Under the pieces are notes generated by a model. That model was not told the DNA's origin and ran no database searches. It was given only the letters and a program-made list of their open reading frames with translations. A stretch of DNA of 64,000 nt from Ulva prolifera (Eukaryota > Chlorophyta > Ulvophyceae > Ulvales > Ulvaceae): the NCBI GenBank assembly GCA_023078555.1, contig CM041204.1:4618430-4682429 (forward strand), read 5' to 3'. Each line of letters opens with the position of its first letter. The stretch's first letter is position 1. This document shows positions 13,016-24,500 of the stretch, in pieces. The position numbers were made by a program, and so were the translations under genes.

Positions 13016-14051
13016 GCTGCTCAAATGCGCAGTCCGTCTTGGTGGCCGTGGTTTTTCGTTGGCCTGGCGGACAGGTCTAGCTTTGGACTCGGTCGTTCCG
13101 AGCGAAGCTTTGACCACTGTCTTATGTGAAAGGCTCCAAACACGCAAAGCGTGTTGTGGATCAGCGACCAATTCAGCTACGAGACAGGAGCATCGCCCAC
13201 GGCATCTGGTGCAAAGTGCTCCAGGCGATTTGTGTCGTCTGATCGCGTGACCACTCGTGGTCACAAACTCCCCGACCTCATACTACGTACTAACCCCCCC
13301 CCGTAGGTGGTACCGCATTTTGACGACGTGACCACGCGGCATGACGCCCTCCTGACACCCGCAAGCATCACTAATGCACCATCTCCGCGGCCTGACAAGC
13401 CAACATTCGCGCGTGACGGCCCGGCTCGTGCGCGCTGCGCGTGCGGACCGGCCAGTGGGCAATCTGCGTGCGCCGGGCAGTAACGAGTCCCGTTCCGATT
13501 CAAACCCACATCAAATCAATCCATTGTATAATAAGATGCTTTGGTGGCAGGCTGCAAGGTGTCTACTTGACCCGTGCGCCACGGGGCATCGAGTCTATCA
13601 GCGCCTACCGGCCTGTCGAAATGCGCAGCCACATTGACACAGAGCGCAAACAGGCGCACCCGACGACACTGTCCATTAAATTAAAGCGATATTAAACTTT
13701 TTGTCGCAGCAGATCGTGTCCAGACTGCCTTCATTTTTAGTGACAGGCCTGGGCTACATGCACGCGGTGTGCGGGCTCCAGATTCCAACCCGCTGCAGCC
13801 GTACGCCGCACAAATCTCCCACATTGATAGATTAATATCATTGTTGCATCTTGGAATCGATTTCAGCTATGACGTGGCACCTCAGCGGCCGTTCTGGATC
13901 CTGGAGTTTGCAACAGCTATTTGACACTGCAAGCAGGTTGGTGCGCTACTGGCAAGGCCGGAACTTAAACAACCAGTCCGTATGTAAAGATACTCGCTTT
14001 TGTGAATGATATTAGTCCGACTCGCTGGCGTCTCGTCGCGATTCTAGGTAT

Positions 14052-14803
14052 CTACTCTCTGTCAATGTGCACATTGGCTGCCATACATGGTGAGTCCATC
14101 CCCCCGGAGGACAGAGCACCAGCGGAGATCTCGTCATCTGCGCACTCAGTGGCATCTTCACAGACACCATCATCATCAGCATCTTCAATCTGGGCTGGTG
14201 CCTGTGGGTGCTGTGCAGCTGCACCCTCAGAGAAGGCTGTGCCCTATCAAGAGCAGGGCACAGCCTTCTCTGAGGGTGCAGCTGCACAGCACCCACAGGC
14301 ACCAGCCCAAATTGTAGTATACAACCCGCTCTACCTTATATCTAGCAACCAGCTTCCTGAATGCTTGAACGATAGGCCGATTTCGCTTGTCGTCATGGTC
14401 TTTGCCACCGCCTGGCAGTCTGTTTTCTATGCGGAGCTTGTCCCGCATCTCAGGTGTTGGTATCTCTGGCAGTCCAGTCGCCCTCCTCTTCTCGATCGCA
14501 TGCTGAAATACCTCTCGAGTGATGATAGGCTTCGTGATCTCTGAAGCATGTGTACAAACTGCCACAGATCAGTTAACCAAGGTACACCCAATCCAATCAA
14601 CGCAAGCACATGATAGATTACACGCCACACCGCAGAGTAACTCCATCACATCATCAGAGTGTGCATTCTATTGAAAGCCTGGGCTCACATGTGCACGTAC
14701 CAGGTGGCGGGGTGGCTGGTGCTGGAGGCATTGCTTTCCTTTGTTGTTCAGCACGCTGATGTGCTAGCCTAGCCTCCTTCAGTTGCTTCTTCCGCGATCT
14801 CAT
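14052..14803 (-). CDS. Small spliced gene of unknown function inside the inverted-repeat element
   Basis: Exons 14803-14701, 14540-14335 and 14189-14052 join in phase (GT-AG) to give 148 aa. Residues 1-35 are basic and helical (MRSRKKQLKEARLAHQRAEQ) and end in a Pro/Ala linker. The middle exon is charged (EITKPIITREVFQHAIEKRR, PIVQAFRKLVARYK). The last exon is acidic (IEDADDDGVCEDATECADDE) and ends HIDRE. I do not recognise the family. The second intron, 14334-14190, is dominated by a perfect inverted repeat (14191-14309). The gene could be the element's own cargo or a captured host gene. An in-frame extension above the ATG through an acceptor at about 14809 cannot be excluded. Confidence 0.55.
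14191..14309. repeat. Perfect 55-bp inverted repeat, 9-nt loop
   Basis: The left arm 14191-14245 and right arm 14255-14309 are exact reverse complements. The loop is ATCAAGAGC. Similarity continues with mismatches for a few more bases. On the minus strand it fills intron 2 of the small gene, with one arm reaching the 3' splice site. Confidence 0.95.
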
Positions 14804-15250
14804 CGCAGCCTACGCTGTAGAAATCTAATTAAATCTCTACTGCGAGAGTTACGGCGAAGATACAGCTCGTTATCCTGCGTCAACGCCACGAAAGCTGCGA
14901 CACAGCATGCAGGCGACCAAAGCTCCACAACACACAAATGCTGTAGCACACTTGGTGATAGGCAAACGATACATACATGCTGTGTCGTATATAGATAGGC
15001 TGTGCATTATATGCGGTACCGCTGCTTATCGGCGCTCTTGTGGTGGCTTTCGTGACGATGCATCCGCGGTGCACTCGACAGCTCTGAATTCGAATCAAAC
15101 GTTGACATTTCGCGAAAGTCGCCTTGTCAGGCCACGCAATAGGCTATTTCTGGGTACTTACATAGGAATAACCTGCGGTCTGAGCGGCGGCCTGACCTCA
15201 GTTTTGCGGGACCGAATTCGGGCCCTTTTGGGGGGGGTTAGTACGTAGTA

Positions 15251-16008
15251 CCTCAGCAACTGTCGATAACGTATCGATCGCACTTCACGCCACAAGGACC
15301 CACGCCGTAGGCGCGCCGGAAGCTCACTGCAAGCTGCGGTGGGTAAGTGCGCCTTTAGCGTAGAGCTGCGTTGACAGGCCAAGACGGCATGCGCAACATG
15401 ATCCATTTCTATTTCTAAGGCAATCAGCCTTGCACATCCTGCAGCACTGTGAAACTCGACGCTCGGGATCTACGCCTGCGTGTTCACCTACTTCCGGTTC
15501 GTAACATCGCCACACATTCGGGACGACGCTTTGTGCAGAGCTGACTTCGTTGGCTACCTTTACCGCCAGCTCGTCCTTCCTGCCTTTTTGGCCATGTGAC
15601 TGAGGCAAGCAGATCATTTCATGTCTCACACAAGCTAGGAACTCGGCTTCTAAGTGGATGTGAACAATCCAACGTGGCCTTACGACGGCTCGTGGAGCAG
15701 ACGACATGGCATCAGCACAAGGAGTGCGACGCTGCGGACAGACGCAACAACGTCACTGATACATGACCTGAGATTTATGTTCAACCACAGTGCAAGTATT
15801 CGTCATAAGCAAGAGGATGTGCCTCGTCCCCCAACTCGTGACTCAGAGCAAGATACGTCTGACACCGAAATGGAGCCCAGCTCCCTACCTGGGCAGATGC
15901 TGGAAGCCGATATGATATCTATGGCTAACGTGCGCACGATAATACATGTGATGTCTCCGATGATGGCGTGTCATGTCGATGTGGTGTATCCAGAATTGAG
16001 TTTTGCAA
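15251..16008. other. Upstream region of the channel gene, possible unplaced exons
   Basis: A plus-strand frame from 15654 (ATG) to 16139 with Ser/Asp/Glu-rich sequence could be a 5' exon of the channel. A minus-strand frame from 15707 to about 15324 is the antisense alternative. Neither has recognisable domains. Confidence 0.3.
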
Positions 16009-19000
16009 ATGCAGACAGTCCCGCAACACGGGGGACCAGTGATCCATCAAGAATGCAGCATGGCCGAGCTCCAGGCCGGACATGCAAAAGCTATGCAGAA
16101 CGCTCTGAACTTTCAGCCGTCCGTTGTACAGGGGAATAAATTGTCCGAACCATCGCATGTGACGCATGCGGTCCAGTCATCAGTACATCTAGACATAGCC
16201 ATGGTGCAACACACGGACATCAGCCAGATAGCGACAGCCGAAATAACGTCAGACGTGTGCAGCGGTTCCTCTGCTCCTGTCCCAAATGATGCTGAACGGC
16301 GATCAGCTATTACATTAGATACGCCTGTGGTGGGTTGTGCAGCTGGGGGTAAAGCACGGCGGTCCAGCTTATTTCAACAAACTGCTGCCGGGATCAAGGC
16401 TGCGTTTCAGATCGCAACAGGGAACAATCAGGTTGAGCCTGCCTTGTTTGGGGAGGTAAGTCTGCGGGCGTGTGCCGCTCTGCTGCGCTGTTTGACTAGG
16501 CGCGACCTGTTTCAATTTGCAGTCTTCAAAGCTCTGCAGCTGCGGTGAAATTACCGCCATGAACTGGCTGTAGACCGTGTTGTCAGTGCAGAACATGGCT
16601 TCGCGTGCATCGCTCAGCCGCATGCCAAGTGCGGTAAGACGTGGAAATGGACTTGTTCGCACGAGCCAAGGAAATTTGGTGAAGCTTGTGACCGAAGATG
16701 CTCCTGCTGCTGCACGAGCTCTGCATGCAAGCTTCATGCACAAAGCTGTTGCACAGCTTCAGACATTCTGGAATTGGTGTACAACTGTGTATGACCCTTT
16801 CACAGGTGTGATTCGTCGAAGAACGTCGGGGACTCCCAAAGGGTGTTACCAGTCCTGCAACTAATCTGCCACGAGTGCCATATGTTTGTCAGTGAGCTTA
16901 CATCATGCATCAAAAGGATGCCTTTTCCTGTGCCTGCAGCATCACACTGCTGGTCCTTTATTGGTTGCACCTGCACTCTGCCACTGTCCCTGGAGAATTT
17001 TGTCTGATCATGCAGATCTGTTGCAGGGCAGGTATATCTCATGAGTCGAGGCCAAGTGCTGCACCCTCATGCCCCTCTGTACCGGTTTTGGAACACACTG
17101 CTAAACCTGAATATGCTGTACATATTCATTCTTGTGCCTCTGAAGGCTGGTTTCCAACTTGAAACTGAAGCTTTCCATTATATGCACATGTTCAATTTGA
17201 TCTGTCTGTTTTCGGACGTTGTCATGAGCTTCTTTGTCGGGTACCAGAAAGGACAGACATCTGACCTTATAGAGCGCCGTTGGCTTCCAGTGCTGCGATA
17301 TTATCTTACACATTGGGTGCTCTATGATGTTTTAACGTCGCTTCCATGGGCATACCTTCTGCCGCTGTTGATCGGCAAGACCTGGGTGACTGAGACCAAG
17401 GAAGTTGCCAAAGCGTTGCCGCTTATCCAGATCTTTCGATATCTGACAATAGCCAGACGGAGAAGCCTGTTCAGTATCTCATCTTTGCATATGAAGTATT
17501 CCCAACGGAACATGCTTTCGTTTGTCCTGCTGGCACTGGTGCGATTTTGATTCGTTCTTTCTGCCACGCAGTTGGGTATGCGTGGCTTCAGGAGATGTTA
17601 GTCAAGATGCCTATCTCAATAGGGCATAGAAGTATGCCATCATGTGTCACTTCATGAACTGTCATAGAGATCAAGCTAGGCTGTGTGGACTGCTGGCAAG
17701 AAACTTGCAGCGGCAGGACTCACATTTACGATTAACTTGCGTGCAGCTTGTGTCACACTGGATGGCATGCGCTTGGATGCTGCAAGCAGTAGTTTATAAC
17801 GCCTGGTTTGCTGACTTGGAGTCGACTTGGCTGTTCAAGGCTGGAGTGGACTTAGATGCAGACTCTTTGCAATCTCGGTACATTCAGGCGATGTACTTTT
17901 CCATCACAATCATGGCAACAATCGGCTTTGGCGACATAACACCAAGTAATGGCTATGAGCGAACTTTATGTATTGCAGCTATGGTGCGGCACACATGCGG
18001 AACAAAGTTTCTCTGCAGCCGATGGTGCCATCGCCAATGTGATATATGATGAGTTCAGCATCATGCAGATACTCGGCACTTGGTGCTACGCATACTGCAT
18101 CACACAGCTGGTGGAGCAGGTTGCAAATTGGCACAATGCAGATGTGAGGTTCAAAGCACATCAGGACAAGCTCATGGAGTACATGGCTGCCCGAAATCTC
18201 CCCATCAGCCTGCAGAAACGCTTGTTGCAATTCCATGACTTCCAGAGGAAGCACGCTGCTGTGTTCTACAAGTTTGTTGCTCTTCCACTTTATGGATTTT
18301 GTTGTTTTGCAAAGACACTGTATGGAAGTTTGCTTAAAAACGTCGCACCCATGACTCTGATGCGTGGGACCAATCTTCAGGGAGACAGAACTATTGGATG
18401 AACTGACTCCACGGCTGCGGGCCGAAGTGACAAACTTTGCCAACCAGGACACTGTGCAGCTCTTGAAACGAATGAAGCTGTTTGAGGGCATGGAAGAGAG
18501 CATTGTGACAAAGCTGATTGTCTCACTGAGAACAAGCTTTCTGCCACCCAACGAAATCATCTGTGTCGATGGCGAAATTGGTCGCCACCTGTACATCATA
18601 CGAAAGGGCATCTTTGAGGTATTATATCTACTGCCATTGCAGAGACGATGAATTTCACCAGCCCTGCCATGGCGCTTGCGATATTGGATTTTGCTGGGTT
18701 GATTGCTTGTATTTCAGAATACCGTTGCAATGGTTGTGTGGACAGGAGGCCGCAGCGCCACATCACACACAACGATTGGAATGTTGTACATCACGTATCA
18801 TTTATGTTTGTCATTGACTCGATGTCTGATCTGTGTGAAGGTGTCCAAGGATGGCAGGGTGTTGACTCTGATGACAGAGGGCGAGTCGTTTGGGGAAACT
18901 GTGTTGTACCATGAGCGGGCGAAGCGTACTGCAACTATTATTACCCGCAGTTACTGCCAACTGTTCATGCTGTCTAAGAATGCTGTAAGCACAGCACTGG

Positions 19001-19443
19001 CTACATCACCGGAAGCTCATCGAAAACTGAGAGAACGTGCCAGAGATCTATACCGTGAGCACATGGCTGACTCGGGGGCCACCGCAGTCATATCTAGCCA
19101 AATATTTGGGACGATAGATGGCACCACCCGAAAGAGCTCCTTTGGGGGCCATCCGAGCATGGCTATAGAATCAGAAAATATCCGTAGGTCTGTGGACACA
19201 ATCTCTGTTGCCAAGCTGACAGAGGAATTGGGAGCAATCAAGATGCTACTCATGGGGCTCACGCAAGACCCTGATGAGAGGAGTGCATTTGATGACGGTT
19301 CTTTGCATGAGGATGAAGAATTCCTTGCTCCTGATGATGAAAGTCCCGTTGGGCGACAGCCACAGCGAACTAGATCCATCATCAAGCAGAACTCTGCTCG
19401 TTTGGCACGCAGCACATCCAAAAAACAAGTGTTTTTTGAATGA
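16009..19443 (+). CDS. Voltage-gated-type K+ channel with cyclic-nucleotide-binding domain
   Basis: Plasma-membrane cation channel of the EAG/KAT/HCN/CNG superfamily. Exons 16009-16455, 16592-16805, 17027-17538, 17747-17983, 18069-18271, 18381-18618 and 18841-19443 are in phase throughout, about 817 aa. S1 follows RGQVLHPHAPLYRFW. S2 holds LFSDVVMSFFVGYQ and S3 LYDVLTSLPWAYLLPL. S4 is weakly charged (IFRYLTIARRRS). S5 is SHWMACAWMLQ, the pore reads ITIMATIGFGDITP (filter near residues 449-454), and S6 is LGTWCYAYCITQL. A C-linker and a cyclic-nucleotide domain follow, with GESFGETVLYHERAKRTAT in the phosphate-binding cassette, including the Gly-Glu and Arg that contact cyclic nucleotide phosphate. 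GFGD predicts K+ selectivity. The N-terminus (first 150 aa) is low-complexity and its start is uncertain. A short charged tail ends the protein. Confidence 0.88.
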
Positions 19444-21563
19444 TTTCAGATGCATGGTTCACTGACCTTATGTTCACGCTGTGTTTCACGTCCACCTCAG
19501 GTAAGTACCGGGTGACAGAGTATGTTGCATTTCCGGGAAAATGAGTGAGGTGCGTGAGCTAGCTTCGATGTTCAACTAAACTAGTAGATGCATCTGCTGT
19601 CAGAGGCGCAGGATTTCATTGTGTAATCTTTCCGCAGTGTGTGTGCATAGCTGGATCTCATGTCCAGCTGAATGTGGCATGATGCCACAGCAAGGCAGCA
19701 TATGATGCCTCCGCGATGGCGGAAAGCAAAGCTTTGTGAGTCATGGTCGCAACCCAAAAGCGAAACATGTAATACATCAAATGCCTGCTCACAGCAACTT
19801 GCGTCCCCCACACAGTTCACACTGACGTCACAGGCTGTTTCTAGAGACATGCGGGCAGTCTTTTATGCCATGTGACAAGATTGACCGTTGTGCTGTGCCT
19901 GCAAAGGCGTTGTTTTCGGTACCTGAGCAGGCGGACAGACTGCACAGCATTTGCCATTGGCCATGGCACATCCAGCTGCTGCAGTATGCTGAGCAGGGAG
20001 CATCACAAAAGCACACCCTGAAGTTCACAGGGAGCGTCAACCTGCGCAAGGCTCACCTGCAGGCTCACAAGCGGAATCGCTTCACGGCGTTTGCAACACA
20101 CCAGCCGACATGAGACCAGACTGAGCCGACTCCGCCTCAACGGAGCCGCAGATCACAAGGCAAGCCCGGGATCACACGACGATGGCACATGCCATGCTGT
20201 AGCTCATAACGTGTCCACAACCGCATCAGGAGAAGCTGCACTGGCCACCTGGAGTCAGTGACAGCAGGGAGAAGATAACAGCACAAGAGCGGTCCATGCA
20301 CTGAGCATTCATAAATCTTGGTGGGGGGGGGGAGAAAAGTTTGGCCTCTTGAACAGGTTACCAAACACCCTAGTCTGCAGCCTCATTGCCTCAAAGAGTC
20401 TCCTCAAAGCCATGACCTTGCACGCTGGAGCGTGCATACACATTGCCGTCACGCAGTGGAAAGCTCTCAGGTGCTACGGGATCGATGAGTGCCACCTGAG
20501 AGAAAAGAGCTGTGGGCACAGTTGCCGGCCTGCTACTGGCATCGAGGCAATCCATTGTTGACGCAGCTGGGGTCACACCGTAAGCCAGGGCCACAAAATA
20601 CTGTGCTACACCAAGGACTCGCATGTCAGAGCAGAACTTCAAGAAAACAGGACTTGGAATGGCTAGTCCTGTTCACTATGGGATACTGTCAAGAGCCCTT
20701 TCACCATGGGTTTGCCGAACAGGGTTCAGGTGACGGTGCAGGTCTGCAAGAAGCAAGGGAGGCCGCCATGAGAGGGGAAGGACATGCAACAGTACGTAGA
20801 GTGGGGGCATCGACTCCTGCAGTGGGGGCAGGGGATCCGAGGCTGCGAGTTTAGAAGCATGTGTCGGCACAATTGTGGGTCGTCACTCATCCCCCGCTTC
20901 CAAGTCCTATCTCCCTGTAGCCCTGTAGAGATAGTGTACAGGGCTGTGGGTAGCATAGTATGCTTGGTGGGGCCACTTGCGGGTACAGACGTGCATGGAG
21001 AAATCGTGTTGCAGTGTCGCTGCCATGCCCCGCAGAATTAGAGACGGTCTGTGGGTGTTCAGGCGGCATGTGCAAAGCACTTCCTCAAGCGCTGTCTCGA
21101 TTGCTGAACGACACACCCAGAATGCGATGGCGGCATACAGCAAAGTCGCGGCCTACAATCTCGTGACAGGAATGTTCGTGCTGCGAGTCATGTTCACTTG
21201 CATGGTGGTGGCCGTGCTGCTGCGCGGTGGCCTTCGCCCTGCTGTCAGCACGCAAGTCGCAGACGCTACAACAACGCAAAAGAAACTGTTGATAAACGTG
21301 CACGAGTTCACACCGGGAGCGTTTGGTGACCTTTGAGGTCGGTCCTGCATGCACGCCTCAAGTTTTCAGTTCGGATGATGCAACAGTGGCTTCCAGAGCC
21401 AACTGGCCACAAGCACGTCGCTTCTTGCTCCAATTGATCGCGCTGGACTGGTGCGCCGCACTCTTTCGCGGCCATAGATTATGATGACGGCTGACGATTG
21501 TATTGCCTGCGTTGCGTTCCGAATCGCCATGGCGTCTTCCCGCTGTAGTGCTACGTAGAGAAG
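19444..21563. other. 2.1-kb region without a confident gene
   Basis: Two frames deserve note. Plus 19865-20113 (82 aa, ATG) ends in a basic stretch. Minus about 20622-20391 encodes a hydrophobic leader-like MRVLGVAQYFVALAYG followed by LIDPVAPESFPLRDGNVYAR and could be a small secreted protein or an exon. Another minus frame from 20412 starts MALRRLFEAMRLQ, presequence-like. Plus frame 20977-21336 has one hydrophobic segment. None could be extended into a gene. Confidence 0.35.
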
Positions 21564-24500
21564 ATGGGGCATCAGCAACCGCGGCCAGCGCATCCATTCG
21601 TGGCTGGATGCCCAGCCCAGTATACGCTCCTTGCATCAAATCCATACTATGACAATAATCGGTTGCTGTTTGGTCACTCCGCCGTTGTCACTGATGCATA
21701 CAGGCGTTGCGCAACAAGCGCATCGAGACTGTTCTCTCCGGTGGTCCCGACGCTCTGGTATGCCATATGCCAATCATACATTCCGTATAATAACGAGGGC
21801 CTGAATGGAACGCATATCATCAGGGAAGCGTTGCAAAAGCTCGTCACATCTGCTTCCGAGTTTGAAGAGGAAGGGAGCGAGAAGCAGTATCGTCGACGGG
21901 TCTGGCAGCTACTTGTAGAGATGCGCGGCGATCAAAAGTGGTACAGTCTGCGATTTGGTTGCTGGTTACTGAGCTACATATTCAAATGGCTGTTCAACGG
22001 TGAGATTTTCGTGGGAGATGAAGTGTTGGCGCAGCTACGAGCCATGGCCCCGACCAGCACCTTCGTGTACGTCCTACACCCTGGGCTGCTAGTTACTGAT
22101 TCAATATCTGCAATTCTGCCTTCATCAAACATCCAGTCACAGCAGGCTAGGATGTCGAGTGTCTGTACATCTGCCTGACCAGTCCTCGCTTGCTGCAGGT
22201 TTGTGCCCACGCACAAAAGCCACCTAGACTACCATATGCTTAGCTACGTCCTTTTTTCCCAGGGTCTTGCTTGCCCGCACATCGCAGCAGGTGTGATTTC
22301 GCCCGAGGCATGAAACAGCCAGAAGTTTTGCGGTCAGCATCCCCCAGAACACGTGCTGCACCATGCAAAGGTTTCCAGCTTGATTCTACGCAAACCGGCC
22401 AGATGAGCGTGAGAATCTGCATGCTGTGCCTGTTTGCATCCGTGTTTTATGCATCAGACTTGCGTCCCTACGAGCACGGTTTGCATGCATCGCAATTGTT
22501 CATCCTTTGAAATCAAAGCACGGGCGGACGTCACCACTGCCCCATCTTCAACCTTCCTTCGATGAATATGCTGCTCTGACGTCTTAAGCTATTCAACTTC
22601 GAAGTTGTGCTGTTCGGCTAGCCATTGGTCCTGTTTGAAGCATGCTCCCACTCTGTGGCGATGTGTTGATACATAGGAACAGCGGCACAGCCAACCACAA
22701 GGCACGCTGCTGCAGGTGACAACCTGATGCTCCCAGTGGTCGGCAGCATCATGCGCACATGTGGAGCCTTCTTCATCCGCCGCTCCATCAAGTCGTGCCC
22801 GGACGCTGCCCTGTACAAGCGCACTCTGGACACGTACCTCTCGACGCTCCTCGCACACGGGGCACCGCTGGAGTACTTCATTGAGGGTGGCAGAGCACGG
22901 GATGGCCGCATTGCAACTCCCAAGCTGGGCCTCCTGACCTCCACCGTGGACACGGCTCTCGCTGATGGCGCCAAAGGTGCAGCCTGTGCTCATGCCTGCA
23001 CCGCCTCTGTACCCGCGGCCGCCACTCCAGCACCGCCCAGAGAGCTTGCACGAATCTGTCCCTCTGGTGTGGAGCCTTATCAGGTCATAGCAGGGAAGGC
23101 ACGCCGCCATTTTGACGGATGTGTGACGTCCAGAGCTTCCATGGCCGCGTCTGTCTGTGCCTCCTTGTTGTGTCAACTTCACAAGAGAGAGCAGCTCTCG
23201 TTGCGCCGATAGCTGCCTTTCCATAGCTCAAGTAGATCAATCCCATCATGCCAAGGAACCGAAGCCGGGCAGGAGCACTACCGTTTCTTGCTGTCATGCG
23301 ATCGCTTGGTGCCGGACACGCATGCCTGCAAAAACCGAGCGCAAGCAGCATGATGCTGAGAAGCTAGCGGAGGCACAGACCTCCCAGGCCATCAGCCGCA
23401 CGGTGCTGCAGGAGATCTTGCAATCGTGCCGGTGTCCATCTCATACGACTTTCCCCTTGAGGAGGACGGCCTCCTCCAGGAGCTGCTCGGCGCCCGCAAG
23501 CGCCGCGAGAGCGTGCTGCAATTCGTCAGCGCCTTTGGCAAACTCGTGCTGCGGGTGATCTGGGCGGTCGTGAGTGGCGGCGTGCGGCGGCCCCTCGGAT
23601 CCGGTGGCACGCGTGGCCGTGTCGCCGTCAGCTTCGCGCCGCCCATCCCCATCTGCAAGTTCCTGAAGGACCGCGCCCGGCGGCGTCGGAAACGCGGCAG
23701 CGCGGCCCGGTCCAAGCCTGACCTCCTGCATGTGTCCTCCAGTGGTGCGCCTCGGCTACTCTGCGTGTACAGCAATCGAGAATTGTCATCAGTGTGGAGC
23801 AGACAGCATCATGAGACAGCCTGTACCCGCAAGCAAGAGTCCATCTGTACACACCTTTGCATGACCACATGTCCATAAACATAGACTACTCCAGCTCCAC
23901 CATCGAACAATCCACATCTAGATCTGCCTTGCGCCACTGTCCCACAGCGATTCCAATTGTGGCAGCCGAACGTGACGGCATCCCGGGCACGCTACTGCTG
24001 CCACATATGCGTCTGTGCACCCTGGACCTATCTAATGCCGGCCGCAAAATCTACACGTCAACACCACACGCAGAGGTGACGTTCGACGAGCTGCTCGAGC
24101 TTGCCTCGCAAGCGGACGCGGCCGCTACAGCGGGGGACAAGAGTGGCAAGAGCAGCGATCGCAGCGGCGCCGCGCAGCCGCCGGCGGAGACGCTGGCGGA
24201 CGCGCTGCCGGCAGGCTCCGGCGCGCGACGGGCCGCCGTCGCCGCTCTCGGCAACGAGATCCACCTCCGCCTGCTGCGCAACAACGTCATCCCATCCTCT
24301 GCGCTGCTCGCGGCCGCGCTGCTGCCGATAGACGTGCTCGGGGAGACGGCAAGTGACGGGCCGATTGTACGCTCCCGCACCCTGCCCTGCTGATCACCCT
24401 GTCTTCATGCAGCGCCGCATACTTCATGCACAAGTGAAAGCAGGGCCAACCTCAGGCTACCTGTCTTGCTGATATGGATGTATATTGTAAGATTTGCCAT

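Larger units (their letters stand above)
13281..15250. mobile_element. DNA-transposon-like element with perfect 21-bp terminal inverted repeats
   Basis: The left end at 13281-13301 begins TACTACGTACTAAC and runs into a C tract. The right end at 15230-15250 is its exact reverse complement (G tract then GTTAGTACGTAGTA). Both ends are immediately flanked by the same pentamer, CCTCA (13276-13280 and 15251-15255), as expected for a 5-bp target-site duplication. Length is 1,970 bp. No transposase-like frame was recognised, so if mobile it is probably non-autonomous. It contains the small spliced gene at 14803-14052. Superfamily not assigned; a TA duplication (TA as outermost bases) is the alternative reading. 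Confidence 0.7.

Noticed and set aside
14002-14544. Plus-strand 180-aa frame in the inverted-repeat element
   Set aside because: It reads through the palindrome; the minus strand gives a splice-consistent gene with better amino-acid composition.
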